A stretch of 64,000 nucleotides of DNA from an uncultured Clostridia bacterium. Its GTDB lineage: Bacteria > Bacillota > Clostridia > Oscillospirales > Ruminococcaceae. Positions 51,141-60,063 of the stretch are shown here, piece after piece; position 1 is the stretch's first letter; each line of letters starts with the position of its first letter. The position numbers and the translations under genes were made by a program. Below the pieces are notes generated by a model that made no database searches, was not told where the DNA came from, and saw only the letters and a program-made list of their open reading frames with translations. The DNA is taken from positions 1-64,000 of the forward strand of contig CAMCOD010000002.1 in assembly GCA_945876435.1 (NCBI GenBank). Reading direction: 5' to 3'.

Positions 51141-52754
51141 TTATTCTCCTTTTCGCTCCTGCTCCAGCAGCAGGATTTGATCAGTGATCCGGCGAAACAC
51201 CGGTGCGCCGTAGCTACCGCCGGATTCCATACCTTCCGCCAGCACCACCACCGCGTAGCGGGGTTCCTCTACCGGAAAGAATCCGGCGAACCAGGCATGG
51301 ACAATTTCCTCTCCCTGCTGGTCGTAGGTTCCGGTTTGGGCGGAAGCAGTTTTTCCGCCGGCGCCGCCTTGGGATGGCTTGGCGTTGGTGCCGCTGCCTT
51401 CCTCCACAACTTGTATCATAAACTTTCGCAGCATAGCCGCCGTTTGCCCGGACATAATGCGCTGCTGGGCCTGTGGAGGTGTTTCCACTGCCGTTCCATC
51501 CTCCGTCCAGCCCAAAACCAGACGGGGACTGACGCTGTATCCTCCGTTGGCGATGGAACTGACCATTGCGGCGATCTGTACCGGCGTCGCCAGCAGTTCC
51601 CCCTGTCCAAAGGACAGATTGGCCAGCCCCAGCGGGCTGCTGACCTCCTGGATTTCCGGCAGATTTCCCGCGGAAGAAACCATACCCTCCGCCAGCTGGC
51701 TGGCACGGCCAAAGCCCATGTTGGCTGCCATAGTCAAAATGCTTTCTGCCCCTGTCTTTTGCCCCAAAGAGATAAAATAAGGGTTGCAGGACTGTTCAAT
51801 GGCCTTTTCCATGTCCGTTTCCCGATGTCCGGCCCGATTGTGGCAGTAGACCATACGGCCCGCAACCTCAATCCCACCCACACAGTCAATGGTGGTGCTG
51901 GGTGGGATCCCCTGTTCCAGCGCCGCCGCTGCCACCGCCAGCTTAAAGGTGGAGCCTACGTTATACGCGCTGAATGCCCGGTTGAGAAAAGGCGCATTTT
52001 CGTCGTCAAGGCTTTCCGCCACCGCAGTGGGAGAAAACTCCGGCTGTGAAACCACTGCTTTCAAATCCCCATTCTGCACATCCATCACCACCACCGCCCC
52101 TATGTCCAACATCTGGGAGGCAATCACCTGGGTAAGCTGCTGGATATCCTTGTCCAATGTCAGCATCACTCCCGCCTGCACCGGTTCCGAAGAACCGGTA
52201 ACCACCGGTTCCACCGCCTGCAGAGGCTGCTGCTGGATATCCACCCCATAGCGGACCAATACCTGCTCTCCCGCGCTGCTCAGCTCCTCATCGAAAGCCG
52301 CTTCGATCCCCGCTACGCCTTTGTTTTCATAGTCCAGATAGCCCAGAATATGGGGGGCAATGGGGTGGGAACCGTAACGGTCATAGACCGAAAAAGCGGT
52401 AATGCCTTCCCCATAGAGCTGCCGCTGTCCCAGCTGACACAGGAAAGGTTTTCCCTTCCTCATCTGCTCCAGGACAGCGCTGCGCTGAGGCCCTGTAATA
52501 TTTTCCGCAAGGACTGTCATGGCCTCCACCGACGGAGAAATGGAGGCAACCTGTTTCGATTCCGTTTCCGTCAGCCGCTGCCCGGAGCAGTCATAGATCG
52601 CGCCCCGGGTCGTGGTCACTTGCACCGTATAGGTGCTCTGAGTCGTTGCTGCCTGCGTCAGGTCGCTGCTGAAGCTAAGGCTGTACACCCGCATCAACAA
52701 CAGCATATACAGCAGCACTACGGCCGAATACAAAAGGACAATATTTTTCTGCAA
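51141..52754 (-). CDS. Class B penicillin-binding transpeptidase
   Basis: 537 aa with a TTG start at 52754, chosen because AAGGGGG lies eight bases before it and because the next residues (QKNIVLLYSAVVLLYMLLLM) form the membrane anchor. The transpeptidase has SxxK as VGSTFKLA, SxN as SCN, and the third box as GGKTASAQTGTYD, a KTA form seen in some Clostridia PBPs, instead of KTG. Not part of a division cluster. It could be a sporulation or accessory peptidoglycan enzyme. Confidence 0.88.
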   Translation of the reverse strand: MQKNIVLLYSAVVLLYMLLLMRVYSLSFSSDLTQAATTQSTYTVQVTTTRGAIYDCSGQRLTETESKQVASISPSVEAMTVLAENITGPQRSAVLEQMRKGKPFLCQLGQRQLYGEGITAFSVYDRYGSHPIAPHILGYLDYENKGVAGIEAAFDEELSSAGEQVLVRYGVDIQQQPLQAVEPVVTGSSEPVQAGVMLTLDKDIQQLTQVIASQMLDIGAVVVMDVQNGDLKAVVSQPEFSPTAVAESLDDENAPFLNRAFSAYNVGSTFKLAVAAAALEQGIPPSTTIDCVGGIEVAGRMVYCHNRAGHRETDMEKAIEQSCNPYFISLGQKTGAESILTMAANMGFGRASQLAEGMVSSAGNLPEIQEVSSPLGLANLSFGQGELLATPVQIAAMVSSIANGGYSVSPRLVLGWTEDGTAVETPPQAQQRIMSGQTAAMLRKFMIQVVEEGSGTNAKPSQGGAGGKTASAQTGTYDQQGEEIVHAWFAGFFPVEEPRYAVVVLAEGMESGGSYGAPVFRRITDQILLLEQERKGE

Positions 52755-52807
52755 AAAAAGTACCCCCTTACCCGGAATTATGGGCAAGAGAGCATTTTTT
52801 ATACCGT

Positions 52808-53323
52808 TTAACGGGAGTATTGTGCCAAACACATGTCATAAACCAGCGTAGTACGCTCATCCAGACAAATCAGACAGACTTTTTCCAGCGTCTGATCTTG
52901 TTTCAGAAAATCCAGAATCGTCTTTACGGCAACATTGGCCGCCAGATTAACAGGAAAATGGTAGGCTCCGGTACTGATAGAAGGAAAAGCAATGGTTTTC
53001 AGACCCAGTTCTACCGCCTTTTTCAGGCAGTTGCCGTAACAGTCGGCCAAAGCCTTCTCTTCTCCCTTTTCTCCGCCATGCCATCTGGGGTTCACCGTAT
53101 GCAGGATCTTCTTTACCGGAAGCCCATGGCCTTCCGTTACGACAACGGAACCAGGCGGACAGCTTCCATAAGCCTCCAGCTCCCTGCGCAGGGATAGGGC
53201 AGCGGCGCGAAAGATCTCTTCACTGACGGCGCCTGCGCTTTCCAGCTGTTCCGTGATCGGATGAACCACTGCGTCAGCCTCGTACCGGGTAATGTCGCCT
53301 ACTTCGATCACAAAGCGTTTCAT
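52808..53323 (-). CDS. Atypical macrodomain protein
   Basis: 171 aa. Macrodomain fold is supported by FVIEVGDITRYEADAVVHPI and by the loop IAFPSISTGAYHFPVNLAAN. The usual nucleotide and catalytic loop (NAAN then GGGGVDGAIH) is instead PITEQLESAGAVSEEIFRAA, so the catalytic Asn and the Gly run of ADP-ribosyl hydrolases are missing. It may bind ADP-ribose or a different nucleotide without hydrolysing it. 53 bp upstream of the PBP gene and probably co-transcribed. Confidence 0.8.
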   Translation of the reverse strand: MKRFVIEVGDITRYEADAVVHPITEQLESAGAVSEEIFRAAALSLRRELEAYGSCPPGSVVVTEGHGLPVKKILHTVNPRWHGGEKGEEKALADCYGNCLKKAVELGLKTIAFPSISTGAYHFPVNLAANVAVKTILDFLKQDQTLEKVCLICLDERTTLVYDMCLAQYSR

Positions 53324-53440
53324 AAAGCATCTCCTTCGCCTGTTATTCTATTCTAAGTATAACATAAATCTTCCCCGATGAAGCGCGAAAACGGAAGAAT
53401 TTTCGCAGAAAATTCTTTTTCCCCTCACACAGAGTCCCAA

Positions 53441-53989
53441 TCAGCGGGTCTTGCGGAAAAAACGGTAGCGCAACACATGCTCATAGGCCCAGCAGATCCT
53501 CCCCAGCGCAATGTCAAAGGCCACAAATACCGCGTTGCCCATCAGCCAGGTAACAAGCAGTGTGGCACTGCCGAACGCGCCCATCTCCTCCAGGATCTCG
53601 GTCAAGCCGAACAGGTTGATGATGATCCAGTAGCTGGCCACGATCGCCGCGTTAAAAACGCAGAATTTTGCCGCCATCCGCAGCGGCCGCAGACGGATTT
53701 GGTCCAACAAGCCTTTGAGAATGGGATAAAAGCCGAAGAAACCAATAAACATCATGGCTGCTTCCTTATCCGGACACATAAACAAGGACAGCAGAGAAAC
53801 CGCCGCGTAAACCAGAAGCGCTGTGGAGCGCCCCATTTCCACAACCACGGCGATCAGAACAATGCCGGCCAACGCCGGCAGCGCAAAGGTAGCAAAGGGG
53901 ATCATGCCGGTCATAAACATCAGCAGCAGGCAAAGTGCTGACGCCATGCCTCCAATGGCTACCTGGGTACTTTTTTTTGCTCTCATCAT
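53441..53989 (-). CDS. Polytopic membrane protein of unknown function
   Basis: 182 aa, five or six membrane segments, start at 53989 with TAGGAG upstream. The N-terminus AKKSTQVAIGGMASALCLLL and spacing resemble ECF-type substrate subunits or a conserved Clostridia family of unknown function, but no ligand motif stands out. Third gene after DUF5685 and the DnaJ-domain protein. Confidence 0.75.
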   Translation of the reverse strand: MMRAKKSTQVAIGGMASALCLLLMFMTGMIPFATFALPALAGIVLIAVVVEMGRSTALLVYAAVSLLSLFMCPDKEAAMMFIGFFGFYPILKGLLDQIRLRPLRMAAKFCVFNAAIVASYWIIINLFGLTEILEEMGAFGSATLLVTWLMGNAVFVAFDIALGRICWAYEHVLRYRFFRKTR

Positions 53990-54026
53990 GTACCAAACTC
54001 CTAAAATCAAAGTCCACCGGCGATAA

Positions 54027-54689
54027 TTAGCAGCAGCGGATCAAATCGCCACCCATACACTCGCAGCAGCAATCCGCGCAGATCAGCGTGCTGAAAATAT
54101 CGCAGATATCGCTGCCGCCGCGGCTTGGATAAGCGCCGTAACCGTAACCCGCCGGTCTTCCATTGCCTCTCTGCCAGGAAAGCTGCTGCAAAGCCGTCTG
54201 AAACTCCCGGTTATTTGGCTCAAGCTGACAGGCTTTGCTGAAATAACGATAGGCTTCATCCAGCCAGCCCTTGTTATAAAGGATATTTCCCTTGAGGAAG
54301 TACCATTCGCCGCTGCGCCTTGCCGCCGGAACACCGTCCAGCAGTTCCTCCGCTTCCACCATGCGGTGCTGCATGATCAAACGGCGGATGTCGGCAAATT
54401 GGGAAGCGCTGCCCTGGCTGTACGATCCATATTGATACGATTGATAGGATGTGCCGGATTGATTTTGCTGATAAGCTCCGCCTGCCTGACGGCTCTGGGA
54501 AGCCTTCCGCTGCTTCTGGATCGTGTCATAAGCCTCGTTGATCTGCTTCATTTTCTCCTGTGCCAGGTCAGCCAAGGGGTTATTGGCATAGTTATCCGGA
54601 TGATATTTGCGGGCAAGATCACGATATGCCGCTTTGATTTGTTCATCGGTAGCGTCCGGTGCAACACCCAGTACTTTATAAGGATCCAT
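54027..54689 (-). CDS. J-domain protein with TPR-like and Cys-rich C-terminus
   Basis: 220 aa. Residues 1-65 are a J domain (DPYKVLGVAPDATDEQIKAA, YRDLARKYHPDNY with the HPD tripeptide). A Gln/Ser/Tyr-rich linker follows, then a helical repeat (WYFLKGNILYNKGWLDEAYR) like a TPR, and a Cys-rich tail (CADCCCECMGGDLIRCC). It stimulates an Hsp70, perhaps at the membrane. This DnaJ version with DUF5685 upstream is a known pairing in Clostridia. Confidence 0.92.
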   Translation of the reverse strand: MDPYKVLGVAPDATDEQIKAAYRDLARKYHPDNYANNPLADLAQEKMKQINEAYDTIQKQRKASQSRQAGGAYQQNQSGTSYQSYQYGSYSQGSASQFADIRRLIMQHRMVEAEELLDGVPAARRSGEWYFLKGNILYNKGWLDEAYRYFSKACQLEPNNREFQTALQQLSWQRGNGRPAGYGYGAYPSRGGSDICDIFSTLICADCCCECMGGDLIRCC

Positions 54690-54713
54690 AAGTCCTCCTC
54701 CGGTCTGTTTTTA

Positions 54714-55562
54714 TCAAGATTTTTTCTTTTTCTGCTGAAGCTGGTCCACACTGTGCCTAAGCCCCAGCTCAAACACATTGGAAAGGATTCCGTCGAAGTA
54801 TTTGACCTCCAGCAGCCCATAGGCTTTGATCAGCTCGGCGATGGTCAAATACAGAGAGGCCACTGCCTGCTCCTGCGCCGACTCCCCGCTTTCAGGACAA
54901 TAGCGGAAAGGGTTGTAATTGTCGTTTTTCATATCCTCTTCCAGGTCGTCCAGTGCATCCATCAGATACACCCAGCGTCCCAGCAGATAACCGATGCGTC
55001 CCAGAACCATTTTCTGCTTTGGGTCCTGGGTCAGACCCTCCAGAACCGCCTCCAGGATCTTCGCCGAGGGCTCGCTGGCCTGATCCACACAGGAGCAATG
55101 CTCCTTTTCCAAAGCAGACTGCCGGGCCATCTGCTCCTCCGCCACCTGCGCCAGATGGGGAACCTTTCTTGCGGCCTTATGATAAGCATTTTGCGCAAAA
55201 GGAAGCGCTGTCATACACAAAATCCGCTCGCCCAGTCCACCGTCCGCCAGATTATCCTTCAATTTATGATACAGCAGGATGGTCGCCGCTGCCGCGGACA
55301 AGTCCAGACTTTCATTTTCCTGGCAGATATTCCGCCTTTTCAGAGGATGAACGACGCAGCGTTCCTGCCGGAAGGTTGTGGGCTCCCCTTTGATGCCCAT
55401 AGCCAGAATGGCCAGAAAAGCGAAATCATAGCTGAGAGTCAAACGGACAAACGGCCCGTAAACCCTTCCCAGCTGCTTGCACAAACCACAGTAAACGGCT
55501 CGGTATGCTTCCTGCTCCTTGACTTTCAGCTCCGGAGAGAGCGCTTTGATGTAGCCAAACAT
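54714..55562 (-). CDS. DUF5685 family protein
   Basis: 282 aa, mostly helical. The N-terminal FGYIKALSPELKVKEQEAYR and YCGLCKQLGRVYGPFVRLTL with paired Cys are typical of the family. A basic KKKKS tail ends it. Function unknown; usually linked to DnaJ-like genes. First gene of the three-gene operon. Confidence 0.87.
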   Translation of the reverse strand: MFGYIKALSPELKVKEQEAYRAVYCGLCKQLGRVYGPFVRLTLSYDFAFLAILAMGIKGEPTTFRQERCVVHPLKRRNICQENESLDLSAAAATILLYHKLKDNLADGGLGERILCMTALPFAQNAYHKAARKVPHLAQVAEEQMARQSALEKEHCSCVDQASEPSAKILEAVLEGLTQDPKQKMVLGRIGYLLGRWVYLMDALDDLEEDMKNDNYNPFRYCPESGESAQEQAVASLYLTIAELIKAYGLLEVKYFDGILSNVFELGLRHSVDQLQQKKKKS

Positions 55563-55585
55563 ACCATCCCACCTTAGTTAATACA

Positions 55586-55614
55586 ATAATAATTTCATTT
55601 TACAACAATTCCAA
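55586..55614 (-). promoter_or_regulatory. Promoter of the DUF5685-DnaJ operon
   Basis: Minus strand -35 TTGGAA (55609-55614), 17 bp, -10 TATTAT (55586-55591). Confidence 0.72.
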
Positions 55615-55666
55615 GGGCATTTCCTAAACATTCTGTAAATACAGGGACATTTTCTTCCAAAGCACA

Positions 55667-55703
55667 AAAAATCCCATGACTTTGGTGAAAGCCATGGGAT
55701 TTT
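55667..55703 (-). terminator. Terminator after the nucleoside-recognition protein
   Basis: AAAATCCCATGG/CCATGGGATTTT-type stem with a one-base offset around the loop, then TTTTTTG on the minus strand, about 50 bp after the stop. Confidence 0.9.
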
Positions 55704-55751
55704 CAGACAGAAAACCATTGGATCTGCGCTGTTCGGATCCTATTCGATCAC

Positions 55752-56951
55752 CTATCCGATCATGGAGAGGAGGACATAGATCCAGTGCGCGGATATACCA
55801 GCGCACAGGCCGCCGATGGTGTGACTGAGGATGGCCTTGCTGGTCATTTCCGGACATTTCAGGCTGTCCATCATCGCAACATGTGTGGACAGGTAGCCGC
55901 TCCAGCACATACACATAGCAGTGAAAACAGCAACATCGTTGCCGCCTGCCAGGCTTTCGGACACCATTTTCGGGATCAGACCAATGGCGGCGCCGGCTGC
56001 GCCCAAAGCCGTGATCGGAACCGCTACACCCTGAGAGCTGGTGAAGCCAAACAGCGGACGAAGGATAAAGTCAAGCTTTTCTCCCACCAGAGGCAGGAAG
56101 GAAACGCCTTCAAAGGCAGCGCCGGTATAAGTACCGTCCGCGGAAGGACCGTTGGTCAGCATCATAACAACGGAGCAGATGATCAGCACACCGGGAATAA
56201 CGGCCATACCCATTTCAACACCGGATTTTCCGCCTTCCAGCATCGCTGTCATAAAACGGCCGCCCACACCGCCGGGACGAACCAGACGGTAATCCGTAAG
56301 AACCTGTGCGTCGCTGTGCTCCACTTCGCAATATGCCTCTGTACCATATTCCTTGGCGCTGAAATGCAGCATAATGCGCACGCTGACAATGGAACCGACC
56401 ACAGCACCCAGGTTGCCTACCAAAGCGGCTTTCACAAAGCTTTCGCCGTTTGGAGACGGAATACCCATCATAAAGGTGGTAATGATCAGACCCATGCCAA
56501 AAGCGGTACCAATATTGGTGAGGGCCGGAAGCTGATAACGCTTGAAGTAACGTTTAAAGCCATGATCCTCCGCCAAAGTCAGAATAGCAGGGTTATCCGA
56601 AAGGTAAGTAGCGATAATACCGATAACACTGGCGCCTGGCAAGCCGTAAACCGGCTTCATCAACGGAGACAGGATCTTATTCACAATGGCCACAACACCG
56701 AATTCGGTGAACAGCGCCGCGATTGCCCCTGCCAGAACGGCAATGGCCATAATATAAAATACGGTGTCCATCAGCAGCTGATACGCTGTATTCATCAGGG
56801 TGTTGAGCATATTGACAACGCCCATACGGCTTCCCAGCGCGCCAAAGAATGCAAGGAACAGGCCGAAGAACACGAAGGTCTCCAGACTGACCACTTTTTT
56901 CATTTGGGGATGGCTGACAACATCTTTTTGTTCGATTTGTTCGATCTCCAT
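55752..56951 (-). CDS. Nucleoside-recognition (Gate) domain membrane protein, YjiH type
   Basis: 399 aa, about nine to ten membrane segments. Features the Gate-domain block LMKPVYGLPGASVIGIIATY, FKRYQLPALTNIGTAFGMGL, and late SGYLSTHVAMMDSLKCPEMT. Related to spore maturation and nucleoside transporters, but the substrate is unknown. It has its own promoter and terminator, divergent from the MFS gene. Confidence 0.9.
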   Translation of the reverse strand: MEIEQIEQKDVVSHPQMKKVVSLETFVFFGLFLAFFGALGSRMGVVNMLNTLMNTAYQLLMDTVFYIMAIAVLAGAIAALFTEFGVVAIVNKILSPLMKPVYGLPGASVIGIIATYLSDNPAILTLAEDHGFKRYFKRYQLPALTNIGTAFGMGLIITTFMMGIPSPNGESFVKAALVGNLGAVVGSIVSVRIMLHFSAKEYGTEAYCEVEHSDAQVLTDYRLVRPGGVGGRFMTAMLEGGKSGVEMGMAVIPGVLIICSVVMMLTNGPSADGTYTGAAFEGVSFLPLVGEKLDFILRPLFGFTSSQGVAVPITALGAAGAAIGLIPKMVSESLAGGNDVAVFTAMCMCWSGYLSTHVAMMDSLKCPEMTSKAILSHTIGGLCAGISAHWIYVLLSMIG

Positions 56952-56995
56952 ACTGATCCTCCCAACAAAACAGTAAAAGTAATAAATTTGTGACT

Positions 56996-57024
56996 ATCAT
57001 AGCACGAAGTAACAGAATATTCAA
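56996..57024 (-). promoter_or_regulatory. Promoter of the YjiH-type gene
   Basis: Minus strand -35 TTGAAT (57019-57024), 17 bp, -10 TATGAT (56996-57001). Confidence 0.72.
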
Positions 57025-57208
57025 ATCTTTTTCTCAAATTTTTTTTACTCTTTGCGAATCCTGTAAAATTTGTCATTTTAAGCTCCCTGTTTTCAGCTAA
57101 AATAGCTTAGTATTGTCTAAAATATGACAAGAAAAATTCATATTTTTGATTGTTCCACCCTTCCAAATGTGATAAGATTAAAAAAACATTATATACAGGA
57201 GGCTTACT

Positions 57209-58456
57209 ATGAAATCAAAACTGACCCGTCCGGAGTTGAGCTGGATTCTTTACGATGTTGCCAACTCCGCCTTTACCATGCTGGTGGCCACCACCATTCC
57301 CATCCTGTTTCGCAGCCTTGCGGAGGCCAATGGCGTGGACTCCGCCCATGCCAGCGGCATGTGGGGCCTGGTAACCTCTGCCGCTGTCCTGATCCTGGCG
57401 GTCATGTCCCCGATTCTGGGCGCTCTGGCTGACTACGAAAACATGAAAAAGCGGCTTTTTGTCCTCTTTCTCACCATCGGCGTCTGTGGTCTGCTGGGCC
57501 TTTGTGTCACACAGGACTGGATGGCCTATATGCTGCTCTTCGTGGTAGCAAGAGTCGGATACTCCGCCTGCAACGTGTTTTATGACTCCATGCTGACTGA
57601 CATTACCACCGACGAGCGCATGGATCGTATCTCCTCCTATGGCTATGCCTGGGGCTACATTGGCAGCTGCGTTCCGTTTATCATCGGCATTCTGCTGATT
57701 TTTGTAAAACCCTTCGGCCTGGACACCCTGACCGCGACACAGCTTTCCTTCCTGATCACCGCCGTTTGGTGGGTGGGAATGACCATTCCTCTCCTGAAAA
57801 ACGTAAAACAGGTACATTATCTGGAAAACCGGCAGGATAAGGTTTCCCACGCCTTCCGCCGCATCGGTATCACCCTAAAAAAAATCAGCAAAGACAAAAA
57901 ACTTCTTTCCTTTATTATCGCCTACTTCTGCTACATTGACGGTGTTTACACGATCATCTCCATGGCCACAACCTATGGCGGCGAAGTCGGTATCGGGCAG
58001 ACGGATATGATCCTGGCCCTGCTGCTTACCCAGTTTGTCGCTTTCCCCTGCGCCATTCTTTCCGGTGTTCTGGCTGAAAAAATCGGCTCGCTGAAGCTGA
58101 TCCGCTTCTTTATCGCCGTTTATGCCTGCGTGTGTGTTTTCGCCTTCCAGATGAGCCACGCCTGGGAATTCTGGGTCATGGCGGTTGTGGTCGGCATGGC
58201 ACAGGGCGGCATCCAATCCCTGTCCCGCGCCTACTTCGGCAAGCTGATCCCTAAGGAAGAATCCAACGAATACTTCGGTTTCTTTGATATTTTCGGAAAA
58301 TTCGCCGATTTCTTCGGGCCTCTGATCGTTTCGTTCTGCGCCTTTGCCCTGGGTTCTTCCCGCTACGGCGTTCTGGCGCTGATTCTTCTGTTCATTATCG
58401 GCTTTGTCCTGCTGAGCAAGATCTCCGTTAACGGCAGTCAGGAGGAACAGGCATGA
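57209..58456 (+). CDS. MFS transporter, UMF1/Atg22-like
   Basis: 415 aa, twelve membrane segments. Begins SWILYDVANSAFTMLVATTI, a signature of the vacuole-effluxer-like (UMF1) MFS branch; other blocks are ILGALADYENMKKRLFVLF and MAQGGIQSLSRAYFGKLIPK. Bacterial substrates are unknown. The RBS is AGGAGG and the gene overlaps the MmcQ gene by four bases (ATGA). Confidence 0.92.
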   Translation: MKSKLTRPELSWILYDVANSAFTMLVATTIPILFRSLAEANGVDSAHASGMWGLVTSAAVLILAVMSPILGALADYENMKKRLFVLFLTIGVCGLLGLCVTQDWMAYMLLFVVARVGYSACNVFYDSMLTDITTDERMDRISSYGYAWGYIGSCVPFIIGILLIFVKPFGLDTLTATQLSFLITAVWWVGMTIPLLKNVKQVHYLENRQDKVSHAFRRIGITLKKISKDKKLLSFIIAYFCYIDGVYTIISMATTYGGEVGIGQTDMILALLLTQFVAFPCAILSGVLAEKIGSLKLIRFFIAVYACVCVFAFQMSHAWEFWVMAVVVGMAQGGIQSLSRAYFGKLIPKEESNEYFGFFDIFGKFADFFGPLIVSFCAFALGSSRYGVLALILLFIIGFVLLSKISVNGSQEEQA

Positions 58457-58818
58457 ATCACTACCCATGGATACACGAGGAATTGATGGCCAAACCCGGC
58501 GCAACCAGAGATTTTAAAGAGGAATGGAACTGGATCCGCTATCAGGTGGGCGGAAAGCTTTATGCCGCTGTCTGCCGCAATGAGGCCAACGAGGAAGTGT
58601 TGCTGACGCTGAAGCTGGAACCTTTGGAGGGTGATCTTCTTCGCCGGCAGTATGCGGATATTATTCCCGGCTATTATATGAATAAGGTGCACTGGAATTC
58701 CATCAAGCTGGACGGAACGATTCCCGATGCCCTGATCCGGCACATGATGGAGGAATCCTATCGCCTGATCGTCAAATCCCTGCCCCAAAAAGTGCAGAAA
58801 GAGTTAAACTTAATGTAA
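58453..58818 (+). CDS. MmcQ/YjbR family protein
   Basis: 121 aa, compact CyaY-like DNA-binding fold family. Conserved parts: PGATRDFKEEWNWIRYQVGG, YADIIPGYYMNKVHWNSIKL, SYRLIVKSLP. Function of this family is unresolved (proposed nucleic-acid or small-molecule binding). Translationally coupled to the MFS gene. Confidence 0.9.
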   Translation: MNHYPWIHEELMAKPGATRDFKEEWNWIRYQVGGKLYAAVCRNEANEEVLLTLKLEPLEGDLLRRQYADIIPGYYMNKVHWNSIKLDGTIPDALIRHMMEESYRLIVKSLPQKVQKELNLM

Positions 58819-58840
58819 ATTTCATGGAGGAAAATACGAT

Positions 58841-59284
58841 ATGTCCATCTTAAAAGTCAAGCTTGTCCGCCCAGACGCTCAACTTCCCAAACGGGAAACC
58901 AGCGGCAGCGCCGGTCATGACCTGCGGGCCTGCATCAGTGAGGATGTTATTCTTCCTGCCGGCGGCAGTCTTCGTCTGCCCACCGGTATCGCCATCGAAA
59001 TGGAAAGCGCAGACTACGTGGCCATCATTGCCGCCCGCAGTTCCATGGCGGCAAAGTATGGCGTTACCATGGCCAACGGCATCGGCGTCATCGACTCGGA
59101 TTACCGGGGCGAGATCAGCGTTCTGCTGTATAACCATTCTCAGAAAGATTTTGTGATCCATCCCGGCGACCGGGTAGCCCAGCTTCTTCTGCTCCCTGTT
59201 GATCTGCCGGACATTGTGGAGGTGGAGGAGCTGTCCCAGACCCAAAGGGGTGAAGGCGGTTTTGGGTCCACCGGACGGGCTTAA
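58841..59284 (+). CDS. dut: dUTP diphosphatase
   Basis: 147 aa trimeric dUTPase. Five motifs: SAGHDLRA, ARSSMAAKYG, GIGVIDSDYRGEISVLLYN (catalytic Asp), HPGDRVAQLLLL, and RGEGGFGSTGR (C-terminal arm). Converts dUTP to dUMP. GGAGG upstream. Confidence 0.97.
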   Translation: MSILKVKLVRPDAQLPKRETSGSAGHDLRACISEDVILPAGGSLRLPTGIAIEMESADYVAIIAARSSMAAKYGVTMANGIGVIDSDYRGEISVLLYNHSQKDFVIHPGDRVAQLLLLPVDLPDIVEVEELSQTQRGEGGFGSTGRA

Positions 59285-59302
59285 GCGGAAAGAAGGGATA
59301 AC

Positions 59303-59890
59303 ATGAAACTGATTTTAGCCTCCCAGTCTCCCCGCCGCGTGGAGCTGCTCAAACAGATTTACCCGGATTTTTTGATAAAACCGGCCTGCGGCCCCGAAAT
59401 CATTCCGGAAAACGCCGCACCTTGGGAAGTGGTTCAGCAGCTTGCCAAAGGCAAGGCGGAGGAAATCGCCGCCCAATATCCGCAGGATCTGGTGATCGGC
59501 GCGGACACCGTTGTTGCGGTGGAGCAGCAGATCCTGGGCAAGCCAAAAAATCATGAACAGTGCGTGGAAATGCTCCGTCTGCTGTCCGGCCGCTGTCATC
59601 AGGTTTATACCGGCGTGGCCTTGGCTCTCGGTGGCAAAACAGAAACCTTTTACGATGTGACGCAAGTGGAATTTTACCCTCTCCGCGAGGAGGAGATCCA
59701 ATGGTATGCCTCTTTGGATGAGCCTTACGACAAAGCCGGCGGTTACGGTATTCAGGGCAAGGGCAGCCTGCTGATAAAAGGGATTCAGGGCGACTATTTT
59801 AATGTAATGGGCTTCCCTGTGGCTATTGCCGCGAGAAAGCTTCTTCCTTACTTCCCTTTTTCCAAAATTACTGCGAAAAAATCTGAATAA
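59303..59890 (+). CDS. maf: Maf-family nucleotide pyrophosphatase
   Basis: 195 aa. Signature LILASQSPRRVELLKQIYPD, VIGADTVVAVEQQILGKPKN, GRCHQVYTGVAL, and EPYDKAGGYGIQGKGSLLIK. Hydrolyses non-canonical or dTTP/UTP-type nucleotides. Together with dut this makes a nucleotide-sanitation pair. Confidence 0.95.
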   Translation: MKLILASQSPRRVELLKQIYPDFLIKPACGPEIIPENAAPWEVVQQLAKGKAEEIAAQYPQDLVIGADTVVAVEQQILGKPKNHEQCVEMLRLLSGRCHQVYTGVALALGGKTETFYDVTQVEFYPLREEEIQWYASLDEPYDKAGGYGIQGKGSLLIKGIQGDYFNVMGFPVAIAARKLLPYFPFSKITAKKSE

Positions 59891-59894
59891 AAAA

Positions 59895-59938
59895 AGCAAA
59901 AACGGCACACAGAAAGGATACTGCGTGCCGTCTTTGTT
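59895..59938 (+). terminator. Terminator after maf
   Basis: AAACGGCAC..CAG pairs with CTG.GTGCCGT around AAAGGATA, then TTTGTTT. Confidence 0.85.
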
Positions 59939-59990
59939 TACTATGCTGAATATTAGATCAAAAAATTAAATAAATCATGAATTTTTCATC

Positions 59991-60044
59991 TTGATTTATT
60001 GAAAAATCCGTCTATAATGTTTTTGGGTATTCCCAAAATATTAT
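59991..60044 (+). promoter_or_regulatory. Promoter with overlapping long dyad before the antiporter
   Basis: -35 TTGATT (59991-59996), 16 bp, -10 TATAAT (60013-60018). From the -10 to the RBS runs a 31-bp imperfect inverted repeat, ATAAT-g-TTTTTGGG / CCCAAAA-t-ATTAT (60014-60044), an operator or a 5' leader hairpin. Confidence 0.75.
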
Positions 60045-60063
60045 TGTGAGAAGAGGAAAAATT

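Noticed and set aside
59991..60044. Riboswitch in front of the cation antiporter
   Set aside because: The leader is only about 45 nt with one dyad; too short for a known aptamer, so it was listed as operator/hairpin instead.
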